From Thermoanaerobacter wiegelii Rt8.B1 (GTDB lineage Bacteria; Bacillota; Thermoanaerobacteria; Thermoanaerobacterales; Thermoanaerobacteraceae): a stretch of DNA of 64,000 nucleotides. The notes below the pieces were generated by a model. It had not been told where the DNA came from. It did no database searches and saw nothing but the letters and a program-made list of their open reading frames with translations. The stretch covers positions 2,649,501 through 2,713,500 of the forward strand of contig NC_015958.1 in NCBI RefSeq assembly GCF_000147695.2, given 5' to 3'. The translations under genes were made by a program, and so were the position numbers. Shown piece by piece: positions 18,659 through 26,900 of this stretch. Within the stretch, counting starts at the first letter, position 1. The number at the start of each line of letters is the position of its first letter.

Positions 18659-18676
18659 TTAATTTGAGAAATGACA
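18659..18676 (-). repeat. Right terminal inverted repeat of the 3204-bp transposon
   Basis: Complement of the left end with one mismatch; followed directly by the second ATATAC duplicate at 18677-18682. Confidence 0.92.
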
Positions 18677-18682
18677 ATATAC

Positions 18683-19318
18683 ATAGCAGGAGATGGAGCG
18701 CCGTGGATAAAAGAGGGATTAGAGTGGATAGTAAAATCAAGGTTTGTGTTAGACAGATATCATTTAAACAAATACGTATTAAAAGCTACATCGAAAGAGC
18801 CAAAATACAGGGATAAGATATGGAGAGCAATAAATGAAGGAGATAAAGAAGAACTAAAGAAGGTATTTAATGAACTAATAAAGGTAACAAAGGAAGAGAG
18901 AGAAAAAGAGAAGGTAAAAGAGGCGAAGAGGTACATACTAAATAATTGGGAAGGAGTAGAGATATACAGTAAAGACAAAGATGTAATAGGGTGCAGTGCA
19001 GAAGGGCATATAAGTCATGTATTTTCTTCTAGATTAAGTAGGAATCCATTAGGATGGAGTAGAGAAGGATTAAAGTTAATGGCGAAATTAAGAGTATTCA
19101 GCAAGAATGGAGGAGATTTGAGAGAAATAGAATGGGGTAAGAAAGAGAATATAAATGAAGGGAGCTACAAATTAACGAAGAAGCAAATAAAAGAGGCGGT
19201 AAGGAGAGTTAAAACGTCTACAAATGAAAAAATAAATAATATTACGGTTTTGAATATAGGGAAAGTAACACCAATATATAAGGTTTTAAGAGCAATAAAA
19301 TATGCGCAAGTTATATAA
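18683..19318 (+). pseudogene. ISLre2 (UPF0236) transposase, C-terminal part
   Basis: The 211 residues starting [16 protein letters not shown] continue the N-terminal part at 15472 in frame. They hold the family core [16 protein letters not shown] and [23 protein letters not shown]. An ATG at 18671, inside the inner element's end, gives an accidental start for this fragment. The natural stop at 19318 is intact. Confidence 0.88.
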
Positions 19319-19433
19319 AATGCATGATAAGTTGAAGGCGGAAATTAACTAAGTTTCAGGGGTTGTCTTAAAAAAATCCTACAGTATCTTGACACTATCA
19401 ATTTTTGTCTTTGTTTGCTTTGAAATGTAAATT

Positions 19434-19697
19434 TTATATAATTATGTCTTCTCCACCTTTTCTAAGCCCAAGGATTTCTCTTTCAGAATATTTGGTAGTC
19501 CGTAAAATATAAAAAATAACTGAATCCTCATCTTTGTCTATTATTCTTGAAAGCTCTATTTTTAGTTTTTTAAGATTGGCTTCTGATATTTCGCCTTCTA
19601 AAACAGAATTTTGGACCCAATGAAGGTATTTTCTGCAAGTCTTTAAAACTTTATTGACCCTTTTTTCATTCACATCGTAGACTAAAATTAAAAACAT
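19434..19697 (-). CDS. cas2: CRISPR adaptation protein Cas2
   Basis: 87-aa ferredoxin-fold protein starting MFLILVYDVNEKRVNKV with the conserved Asp8 of the family. In the Cas1-Cas2 complex it bridges two Cas1 dimers during spacer integration. It follows cas1 by 16 bases and ends 34 bases from the ISLre2 end, so the adaptation operon itself is not broken. Size is typical for subtype I-B. Confidence 0.96.
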   Translation of the reverse strand: MFLILVYDVNEKRVNKVLKTCRKYLHWVQNSVLEGEISEANLKKLKIELSRIIDKDEDSVIFYILRTTKYSEREILGLRKGGEDIII

Positions 19698-19713
19698 ATC
19701 TTATCACCTAAAT

Positions 19714-20706
19714 TTACCATTGTGCAATAAAAGGCTTGTACTGTTCTTCTTCAATCAAGTGTTTTTCCAATTTATACAGCTCTAACCTTATAAGTCTTCT
19801 ATAAGAAACATTGTTAGAAAGATTCCTGTGTTTAATAGTTGTAGCAAGCTTATCTTCAAATTCCTGCACAAATACTTTTTTCCCTTTTTCTTTAAGTAAT
19901 AATCCTTCTGCATCTTCTTCAAAGTCTTCTTTAGTAACCATTTTTTTGCTAAGCAAGGTAAATATAGTCCTATCTATAATGATAGGCTTAAAAATCTCTG
20001 AAACATCAAGATTTAAAGAAAAACGTCTAAAATTGGTCGCATGCAAAAAACCTATTCTCGGGTCTAAGTGGGTTTTGTAAATTTCACTTAAAGTTGTCGT
20101 ATACATCAAAGAATTTCCAAAGCTTATCAATGTATTCAAAAAATTTTGAGGTGGTCTTTTGCTTCTAAAGTCAAACTTAAAATCTGGGTTTTGAATTATC
20201 TCATCAAAAGCCTTATAATAATATTCCCTAATATTACCTTCTATTGCCATTAATTCATTTATTGTAGAAGTTGAATCAACGCTCTCCCCTAATTTTTCTA
20301 TGGGATAAATGACATCTTCCAAATCTTTGCCTCTATTTGAATAATATTTCAAAACTTGCCTTATATTCTTATAAGCTCCTTCGACAAATTTTTGAGCAAG
20401 ATAAAGCCTTTTACTTCCATCATTATAATGCTCAGCTTGTCTTAATATCATATAGCCTGAGTTTAAATGTTCTCTTGGATAATAAGACCCTACATAATAT
20501 CCATAATGATTGAAAAAATGAAGTATAATCTCTGATTGGGTTAAAAACTCAAGAAGTCTTTTGTTAAGGCTTACTTCTCCAAAAACCATTATTTCAGAAG
20601 TATTTTCTACTGGTATGAATTTTCTTCCATTTTCTCCTTCAAAAAATAGAGTATTATCTTTTCTTTTTAATTCCCCATCTGAAAAAATATAAATCGTTTT
20701 TTTCAT
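19714..20706 (-). CDS. cas1: CRISPR integrase Cas1 (subtype I-B)
   Basis: 330-aa integrase that inserts new spacers at the leader. The N-terminal beta domain (KKTIYIFSDGELKRKDN) is followed by the helical catalytic domain with Glu in LMAIEGNIREYYY (about 141), His in FLHATNFRRF and Asp in the following LNLDVSEIFKP region. I start at ATG 20706, which overlaps the cas4 stop (ATGA), with AAGGAG 11 bases upstream. Order cas4-cas1-cas2 is standard. The gene appears intact, unlike the interference gene cas8b. Confidence 0.96.
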   Translation of the reverse strand: MKKTIYIFSDGELKRKDNTLFFEGENGRKFIPVENTSEIMVFGEVSLNKRLLEFLTQSEIILHFFNHYGYYVGSYYPREHLNSGYMILRQAEHYNDGSKRLYLAQKFVEGAYKNIRQVLKYYSNRGKDLEDVIYPIEKLGESVDSTSTINELMAIEGNIREYYYKAFDEIIQNPDFKFDFRSKRPPQNFLNTLISFGNSLMYTTTLSEIYKTHLDPRIGFLHATNFRRFSLNLDVSEIFKPIIIDRTIFTLLSKKMVTKEDFEEDAEGLLLKEKGKKVFVQEFEDKLATTIKHRNLSNNVSYRRLIRLELYKLEKHLIEEEQYKPFIAQW

Positions 20707-21200
20707 GACATACAAAACTCCTTATACCCACAATTTTTACAATATGGAATTTTTATAAAAGCAGGTGGCTTTTCTTTATACACTATATCTTTAATTTCTT
20801 CAATTGCCTTTATAACTTCTTTTTCAAATTCTGGTGTAAGTTCTATTACTTCCCTCTTCCTTTCTTCTGGAAAGAAAAGTTGCCCTTTTGCAGTTATACC
20901 GCTTTGTTTTAACTTATAAAGATAAAATAAAAGCTGCATTTTTGCACTATCTTCCGCTTTTGAACTTTTCTTTACCTCGCCAATTAAAATATTATCTTTT
21001 TCCATTCTCACAAGGTCTAATACCACATTTTCAAAATGAATCTTTTTTCTATCCCTTTGATAAGAATTTTCATCAATAAGCCTACCTATTTCAATATAAG
21101 GATGTTCTTGGTCAGGCACTATCTGATGTGCCATAAGCCAAACTTGCCTTTTACAAATGGTATAACTTTGCATCAATGCCCCTGTAACCTCAAATTCCAT
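20703..21200 (-). CDS. cas4: CRISPR adaptation exonuclease Cas4
   Basis: 165-aa RecB-like nuclease. Cys16 (TICKRQVW) and the C-terminal CKNCGYKEFC group hold the iron-sulfur cluster. The nuclease motifs are IGRLIDEN, LDLVR and ILIGEVKKSSK followed by QLLFYLYKL. Cas4 trims pre-spacers and selects them by PAM. It overlaps cas1 by four bases. Upstream it is separated from the array by a peptidase gene and an IS110 element, so its promoter must lie in or before 21201-21528 unless array read-through still feeds it. Confidence 0.95.
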   Translation of the reverse strand: MEFEVTGALMQSYTICKRQVWLMAHQIVPDQEHPYIEIGRLIDENSYQRDRKKIHFENVVLDLVRMEKDNILIGEVKKSSKAEDSAKMQLLFYLYKLKQSGITAKGQLFFPEERKREVIELTPEFEKEVIKAIEEIKDIVYKEKPPAFIKIPYCKNCGYKEFCMS

Positions 21201-21245
21201 AGTATCACCTATAAAAGTTTTTTATATTTTTTAATTAAACTATTT

Positions 21246-21395
21246 TCAATCCTCATCAAAACCGGAATACATAAACTTATCAGCTATTAATGACTCTAAC
21301 TTCATTATCTTGTCATCTGAATATTCCCTATCTTCGATTGGTTTACCTAATTTTTAAATACCTCCAATTGTTCATCATTAAAAAATGTTTAATCT
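21246..21395 (-). pseudogene. Decayed gene fragment upstream of cas4
   Basis: On the minus strand 21355-21246 reads as KPIEDREYSDDKIMKLES followed by LIADKFMYSGFDED and a stop. The preceding bases read FNDEQLEVFK in a frame one base off. The composition looks like a real C-terminus whose upstream part has decayed. I cannot name the family. The rest of 21396-21489 shows nothing. Confidence 0.35.
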
Positions 21396-21489
21396 TTTCT
21401 ATTTTCAATTAACCTTTCTATTTTGTTTGAAATTTTAATAAAAGTTTAAAACTATAGTCTCTTCTTCATGTTTTATATGCCTTTACCTA

Positions 21490-21519
21490 ATTTCAATTCC
21501 TTATATGTAGGCTAAAAAC
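21490..21519 (-). repeat. Isolated degenerate CRISPR repeat
   Basis: Thirty bases matching the array repeat except at the first base (A for G) and at position 17 (T for G). It lies 785 bases from the nearest other repeat sequence, downstream of the S51 peptidase gene. Degeneration fits the trailer end of an array transcribed leftward. Confidence 0.85.
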
Positions 21520-21528
21520 CTGTTATAT

Positions 21529-22257
21529 TTAAATCAGCAAATTGAATGGAATATAATCACGATGCCTTATTTCATCCACAAACAATTTATTTTCACTTCT
21601 TCTGAACACATAGGCATGTGCATTTTCAAAAGAATTTATGATTTTAAAAGTATCGTCTACGATTTCAATTGCGCAACCATTTTCTAGTCCTATACCCACT
21701 CCTTCGAAATCTATCATGAATTTCTCAAAAAGTTCCCTTCTATTTTCCTCGTTAAGATGAGGACATAGTATTGCATCGAAAAGCCCTAATCCTTCAACTT
21801 TAGTGTAATGCCAGTTTTCTTGATTTTCAAATCTCTGTGAATCGCTGAATCCATATTTGAACCAGCATATGGCTCCCGCACTCAACCCTGAAAGTACCGT
21901 TCCTCTTTGATAAGCATCGATAAGCGTCTTATCGACACCTTTCGATCTCCAGATCTCCATCATCCTTTTTGTGTTACCACCACCGACATAAATCAAATCT
22001 GCCCATGAGATCTTCTTCTCTATCTGTGAACTATCAGGATCATCTTTTATCAAGAATAAAATATCTGTCTCACATCCAAGCATTTTACCATAGACAAAGT
22101 CAAAATTATCACAATACGCTTCAGGTTCGCCACTTGCCGTTGGTACAAAAAGGGCTTTTGGCTTAGCCTTGTCAGTTAGTTTGACTATTTCTTCATCTAT
22201 CTTAAAAGTTTCAAATTTTGAAATCTCTCCTCCTCCTATGGCAACTACCTTTTTCAT
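21529..22257 (-). CDS. Peptidase E-like protein (family S51) located between CRISPR repeats
   Basis: 242-aa protein of the S51 dipeptidase E / cyanophycinase group, class I glutamine-amidotransferase-like fold. The nucleophile is Ser126 in the elbow GLSAGAICW. YVGGGNTKRMM (about 90-100) and LCPHLN (His167) match the family. PepE cleaves Asp-X dipeptides; other members process cyanophycin, so the substrate is open. A ribosome site GAGG lies upstream of ATG 22257. It is flanked by the degenerate repeat at 21490-21519 and the half repeat at 22305-22321. No link of this family to CRISPR function is known to me. Confidence 0.85.
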   Translation of the reverse strand: MKKVVAIGGGEISKFETFKIDEEIVKLTDKAKPKALFVPTASGEPEAYCDNFDFVYGKMLGCETDILFLIKDDPDSSQIEKKISWADLIYVGGGNTKRMMEIWRSKGVDKTLIDAYQRGTVLSGLSAGAICWFKYGFSDSQRFENQENWHYTKVEGLGLFDAILCPHLNEENRRELFEKFMIDFEGVGIGLENGCAIEIVDDTFKIINSFENAHAYVFRRSENKLFVDEIRHRDYIPFNLLI

Positions 22258-22304
22258 ATCCTCACCCCGTTTATAAATGAATTAGATCACAGGACCTATG
22301 GATA

Positions 22305-22321
22305 GTTTCAATTCCTTATAG
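22305..22321 (-). repeat. Half CRISPR repeat cut by IS110 copy B (first 17 bases)
   Basis: GTTTCAATTCCTTATAG equals repeat bases 1-17. The following base departs from the repeat. The other half, bases 14-30, is at 23911-23927. The four shared bases ATAG include the AG (CT on the other strand) expected as the IS110 crossover dinucleotide. Confidence 0.92.
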
Positions 22322-22390
22322 ACTCCCATGCCGCAAATGCGGCACCAGCAGAGGATGAAAATGTCCTTTTTTGATGATATAATCAGTACA

Positions 22391-22540
22391 GCGGCTGGTG
22401 AAGAAAGGTCGTTCTTACCTTGGTGCTTTGAGCCCGACTCATAGACAGACTCCAACGACCAGGTGCACCACAGATTGTTGCTCCCTTTACGGGAAGCACG
22501 CAGGATAGAATAACCCCTTATGGTTGTTGCACCAGCTCTT
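22391..22540 (+). ncRNA. Candidate bridge RNA of IS110 copy B
   Basis: The region upstream of the transposase follows a TATAAT at 22377-22382. Stem GGTCGTT/AACGACC (22407-22413 with 22454-22460) encloses a 40-base loop. A second stem GGTGCA/TGCACC (22462-22467 with 22528-22533) encloses another large loop with an inner TCCC/GGGA hairpin. This two-loop layout is that of IS110 bridge RNAs. Loop 1 begins CTTACCT (22414-22420), which can pair with repeat bases 16-22 (one G-U). Loop 2 has CAGGATAGA (22501-22509), identical to the predicted joined ends of the element. Confidence 0.6.
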
Positions 22541-22591
22541 CAATTTTACAGTCGCTATCGTTCAAATTTTAAAAAAGGAGTTGGCTCTTTC

Positions 22592-23812
22592 ATGGATTTA
22601 GTTTACTCTCACGTTTGCGGATTAGATGTCCATAAAAAGAATGTCGTAGCTTGTATAATAACACCAGAAGGTAAAGAAATCAGTACTTTTTCAACTATGA
22701 CCGATGACCTTATTGCATTAAAAGAATTTATTAAAGCTAAAGGTTGTTCTGTTGTTGCTATGGAAAGTACCGGCTCTTATTGGAAACCTATTTACAATCT
22801 ACTTGAGCTTGAGAGCATTAAAATCCTACTCGTCAATGCTAAGCATATTAAAAATGTCCCTGGTAGAAAAACCGATGTAAAAGATGCTGAGTGGATAGCA
22901 AGTCTCTTGCAACATGGCCTTTTGCAAGGCAGCTTTGTGCCAGATCGTGAACAAAGAGAACTTCGCGAGCTTGTTCGCTATAGAAAAAGCCTCATTGAAG
23001 AAAAATCAAGAGAACTTAATCGCATACAAAAGGTTTTAGAAGGAGCTAATATCAAACTGTCTTCCGTAGTCTCTGATATCAACGGGGCATCCAGTCGTTC
23101 TATACTTGAAGCTATTATAAATGGTGAAGATAATCCCGAAACCCTGGCTGAGCTTTCTCAAGGCAAGCTAAAAAATAAAATGGATGAACTAAAAGGCGCT
23201 TTAAAAGGCTTGATCAATCATCACCAAAGGATGCTTCTGGAAATACAGCTTAGACACATTGATTACCTTGATAAAGAAATAGCAAAATTAGACGAAGAAA
23301 TTAAAAATCGAATGCTCCCTTTTGAAAAAGACCTGGCACTGCTGGATACAATCCCTGGAGTCGGAAGAAGAACCGCAGAACAAATAATAGCCGAAATCGG
23401 CACGAATATGGAACAGTTCCCTTCTGCTGCCCATTTGTGTTCTTGGGCAGGGTTGTGTCCAGGTCATAATGAAAGTGCTGGTAAACAAAAGTCTGCCAGA
23501 ACTCGAAAAGGTAACCAAAAATTGCGAAGCTCTCTTATTGAAGCTGCCAGGGCTGCCTCAAGGGCAAAAGATACTTATCTCTCAAGTCAGTACCACCGCA
23601 TCGCTGCTCGAAGAGGAGCAAACCGAGCAGCAGTTGCAGTGGCACATAGCATTTTAATTATAGTTTATCATATTCTCAAGCGAAAGCAACCATATATTGA
23701 ATTAGGTCCTACTTATTATGAAGAGAAAAAGCGTAATATGATTATTCGTCAATCTGTAAAAAAGCTAGAGTCTTTAGGCCTTAAGGTCACGGTCGAATCT
23801 GCAGTGTCTTAA
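22592..23812 (+). CDS. IS110-family transposase (DEDD)
   Basis: 406-aa IS110/IS1111-type recombinase. The N-terminal RuvC-like domain starts [19 protein letters not shown] and has [15 protein letters not shown] and [16 protein letters not shown]. The C-terminal Transposase_20 domain has [20 protein letters not shown] and [17 protein letters not shown] start at ATG 22592 because AAAAAAGGAG precedes it; the open frame back to 22520 runs through the RNA region. It is only distantly similar to the transposase at 8344-9603. The protein looks intact and the element could be active. Confidence 0.95.
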   Translation: MDLVYSHVCGLDVHKKNVVACIITPEGKEISTFSTMTDDLIALKEFIKAKGCSVVAMESTGSYWKPIYNLLELESIKILLVNAKHIKNVPGRKTDVKDAEWIASLLQHGLLQGSFVPDREQRELRELVRYRKSLIEEKSRELNRIQKVLEGANIKLSSVVSDINGASSRSILEAIINGEDNPETLAELSQGKLKNKMDELKGALKGLINHHQRMLLEIQLRHIDYLDKEIAKLDEEIKNRMLPFEKDLALLDTIPGVGRRTAEQIIAEIGTNMEQFPSAAHLCSWAGLCPGHNESAGKQKSARTRKGNQKLRSSLIEAARAASRAKDTYLSSQYHRIAARRGANRAAVAVAHSILIIVYHILKRKQPYIELGPTYYEEKKRNMIIRQSVKKLESLGLKVTVESAVS

Positions 23813-23845
23813 CTTTTAATTTAACTTTATTAACCATTTATTTAT

Positions 23846-23880
23846 CCCATATTTTTACATCGGTATGGGTTTAGTTTTTT
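23846..23880 (+). terminator. Terminator after IS110 copy B transposase
   Basis: CCCATA/TATGGG (23846-23851 with 23864-23869) is followed by TTTAGTTTTTTG. It would stop the transposase transcript before it enters the array antisense. Confidence 0.6.
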
Positions 23881-23910
23881 GTTGCCTTTTTGAGAGACAC
23901 TATTTTCAGG

Positions 23911-26900
23911 ATAGGTAGGCTAAAAACGCAGTATTGCTCCAGGAATTCCCGTATCATTACCTTGGTTTCAATTCCTTATAGGTAGGCTAAAAACTCTCAG
24001 GATTTTACAATAGTAATACAATTTTAAGTTGTTTCAATTCCTTATAGGTAGGCTAAAAACATAATAGTAATAGAATATAATTAGCAAGATAAAAAAGTTT
24101 CAATTCCTTATAGGTAGGCTAAAAACTCTTCATCCGCCCATCACCCCAAGCCTGTCATTTTCGTTTCAATTCCTTATAGGTAGGCTAAAAACGTAGCAAC
24201 CTTTGCCATACCATTTTCAAAGTCGATACGTTTCAATTCCTTATAGGTAGGCTAAAAACTATCTGCTCCCCAAGCATAATAGGTCGCAGCTGTTAGTTTC
24301 AATTCCTTATAGGTAGGCTAAAAACCCCGCCCATCGCACCATTTAGCACCGCTATCCCCGGTTTCAATTCCTTATAGGTAGGCTAAAAACAGACGGCATA
24401 GTGCGTGTAGAAGGGCCTTCATACCTGTTTCAATTCCTTATAGGTAGGCTAAAAACTTTGCTTGTAGAATACCAGCCCAGTATCTAAACATAGTTTCAAT
24501 TCCTTATAGGTAGGCTAAAAACTGTTTATTCTGTGCAATAGAGAACGAACAGGAATCAATGTTTCAATTCCTTATAGGTAGGCTAAAAACACAGCTTGAA
24601 GAAATAATCAACAACAATGATTTCTTGTTTCAATTCCTTATAGGTAGGCTAAAAACACAACACAAACATTTACTTATACATCAACAAAAACTGTGTTTCA
24701 ATTCCTTATAGGTAGGCTAAAAACTTTTAGCGTCCCATCTTCTGTAATAATTAATTTTTGTTTCAATTCCTTATAGGTAGGCTAAAAACACACTGTAGCA
24801 GAATATAAAGATGCTAAAGACGAAAGTTTCAATTCCTTATAGGTAGGCTAAAAACTCTGCTGTAGAAGGTGCAAGAGCATACGTGCCGTCGTTTCAATTC
24901 CTTATAGGTAGGCTAAAAACTTAATTATATAATTAAATCAGTCTCCTCCTTTATATAGTTTCAATTCCTTATAGGTAGGCTAAAAACCTCCTTTCTTTTT
25001 TCACAATAGACGTTGCAATAGCAGTTTCAATTCCTTATAGGTAGGCTAAAAACATCCTCAGATGCTGAATATTATTTCTATACAAAAGAGTTTCAATTCC
25101 TTATAGGTAGGCTAAAAACGGAGGCGACTTTTATCCCTCGGAGTATTATTTAGAGGGTTTCAATTCCTTATAGGTAGGCTAAAAACAAAAATCCTCTTTT
25201 ATTTTTTAAATCTTAAATTGTAGTTTCAATTCCTTATAGGTAGGCTAAAAACGCTGAATCGTACAGGTTTAAATCCACAATTTACATTGTTTCAATTCCT
25301 TATAGGTAGGCTAAAAACGGTGCTTCACTCTTGCATGTATATTCTTTTTCACAGGTTTCAATTCCTTATAGGTAGGCTAAAAACAAATACACAAAACCGG
25401 ACGGAACAACACATATATACATGTTTCAATTCCTTATAGGTAGGCTAAAAACAAGTACATTTATCTCTTCATCAGAGAGCTTGTTTTTTGTGTTTCAATT
25501 CCTTATAGGTAGGCTAAAAACAAAATAAAAAGCAGGATTTATTCCTGCTCTAAGAATAGTTTCAATTCCTTATAGGTAGGCTAAAAACGTTGAAGAAATT
25601 ACAAAGCATGCTGAAAGGTACAGGTTTCAATTCCTTATAGGTAGGCTAAAAACGGTTCTAACTCTTTTATTTTCTTTTCCTGTTCTGCTAGTTTCAATTC
25701 CTTATAGGTAGGCTAAAAACTAAAAGTATCATACAATTGCTAAAATCGCTAAAATGTTGTTTCAATTCCTTATAGGTAGGCTAAAAACATACACCGTTGA
25801 TTACGCAGAATGCCTCGGGGTATCGTTTCAATTCCTTATAGGTAGGCTAAAAACAGCCCGGAAGGCAGCAAAATCAAGGTGGACAAGACAGTTTCAATTC
25901 CTTATAGGTAGGCTAAAAACAAATTTTCCCATCTCATCTTCAAATTTTTCATGGTAGTTTCAATTCCTTATAGGTAGGCTAAAAACTTCATTTTTTCATC
26001 ACCACCAAATTAATCGTTAGCAGTTTCAATTCCTTATAGGTAGGCTAAAAACGTAATACAAATTTTAGGGGTATTAGGTGCTGCATACCCGTTTCAATTC
26101 CTTATAGGTAGGCTAAAAACTTCCTTTAGGACAGTCAGGGAAAATATACATCAAGAAGTTTCAATTCCTTATAGGTAGGCTAAAAACAAACAGCTTTGTG
26201 TATACAATCACAAGAGACGAAAGTTTCAATTCCTTATAGGTAGGCTAAAAACCAGCAAGTCACTTATACAATCTTCAATTGAATTGTAGTTTCAATTCCT
26301 TATAGGTAGGCTAAAAACGAATAGCATTAGCTAAAGCTAGTTTGGATTCATCACTGTTTCAATTCCTTATAGGTAGGCTAAAAACAGTATTTTACTATGA
26401 CCTTCCAAAGGAGGGGTAACTGTTTCAATTCCTTATAGGTAGGCTAAAAACATGTTACCCTTGCAATTTTTTGAACACCATTATGTTGTTTCAATTCCTT
26501 ATAGGTAGGCTAAAAACCCCGATTTTCAATGAAACTTTTTGGGGGTGGCATCCAAGTTTCAATTCCTTATAGGTAGGCTAAAAACAATACGCTAAATTAA
26601 CAACTTATAGACGTTTTGAAATGTTTCAATTCCTTATAGGTAGGCTAAAAACTGAAATGGACGGAAGCGAAGCTAGTTCTGAAGCACTGTTTCAATTCCT
26701 TATAGGTAGGCTAAAAACACATTTACAGTGGAAGCTGAAAATGAAAAAGATGCAGGTTTCAATTCCTTATAGGTAGGCTAAAAACGCGCTGCCTGTTTCT
26801 GCACCTGTGGCGCTGGTAGATGTTTCAATTCCTTATAGGTAGGCTAAAAACTAAATGCCATATGCTTTTGCATAAACAAAGTAGGAGGTTTCAATTCCTT

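Larger units (their letters stand above)
15473..18676 (-). mobile_element. 3204-bp transposon with DDE transposase, AAA+ ATPase and zinc-ribbon protein
   Basis: Terminal inverted repeats are TGTCAATTCTCAAATTAA (15473-15490) and, on the other strand, TGTCATTTCTCAAATTAA (18676-18659), one mismatch in 18. The target duplication ATATAC lies at 15467-15472 and 18677-18682, and removing the element plus one copy restores the ISLre2 reading frame exactly. The core TCAAATTA recurs at 15482, 15505 and 15549 in the left end (spacings 23 and 44) and, as TCAAATTA/TCAGATTA, at 18660-18667 and 18626-18633 in the right end. Ends of the type TGT...ACA with repeated internal sites recall Tn7 and Tn5053, but those make 5-bp duplications and carry other accessory genes. 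Confidence 0.93.
14599..19399 (+). mobile_element. ISLre2-family element interrupted by a second transposon
   Basis: The left end begins GATAGTGT (14599) and the right end finishes ACACTATC (19399). The ends share further inverted sequence, including GTAGGATTTTT and GACAACCCCTG. An 8-bp direct repeat AATTTTTG flanks the element at 14591-14598 and 19400-19407. Without the inner insertion it would be about 1.59 kb with one UPF0236 transposase, the usual ISLre2 size. It lies 34 bases downstream of cas2. Confidence 0.9.
22322..23910 (+). mobile_element. IS110-family insertion sequence, copy B, inside a CRISPR repeat
   Basis: The element of about 1.59 kb is bounded on both sides by halves of one CRISPR repeat, which fixes its ends to within four bases. 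No terminal inverted repeat is seen, as usual in this family. It carries a non-coding 5' region with a bridge-RNA-like fold and one transposase gene. Because transcription of the array runs leftward from the right end, the element cuts the oldest, trailer-end part of the array. Confidence 0.92.

Noticed and set aside
14599..19399. One large composite transposon carrying all four genes
   Set aside because: Two separate sets of ends and target duplications, and exact repair of the ISLre2 frame on removal of the inner part, show two independent insertions.
22258..22321. CRISPR leader at the left end of the array
   Set aside because: The minus-strand repeat ends ATTGAAAC, the degenerate repeat is on the left, and an AT-rich promoter region is on the right. 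The left end is the trailer.
25754..25957. Open frame inside the array with repeated FQFLIGRLKT
   Set aside because: The repeated peptide is a translation of the CRISPR repeat; the same happens at 28380-28580. Neither is a gene.
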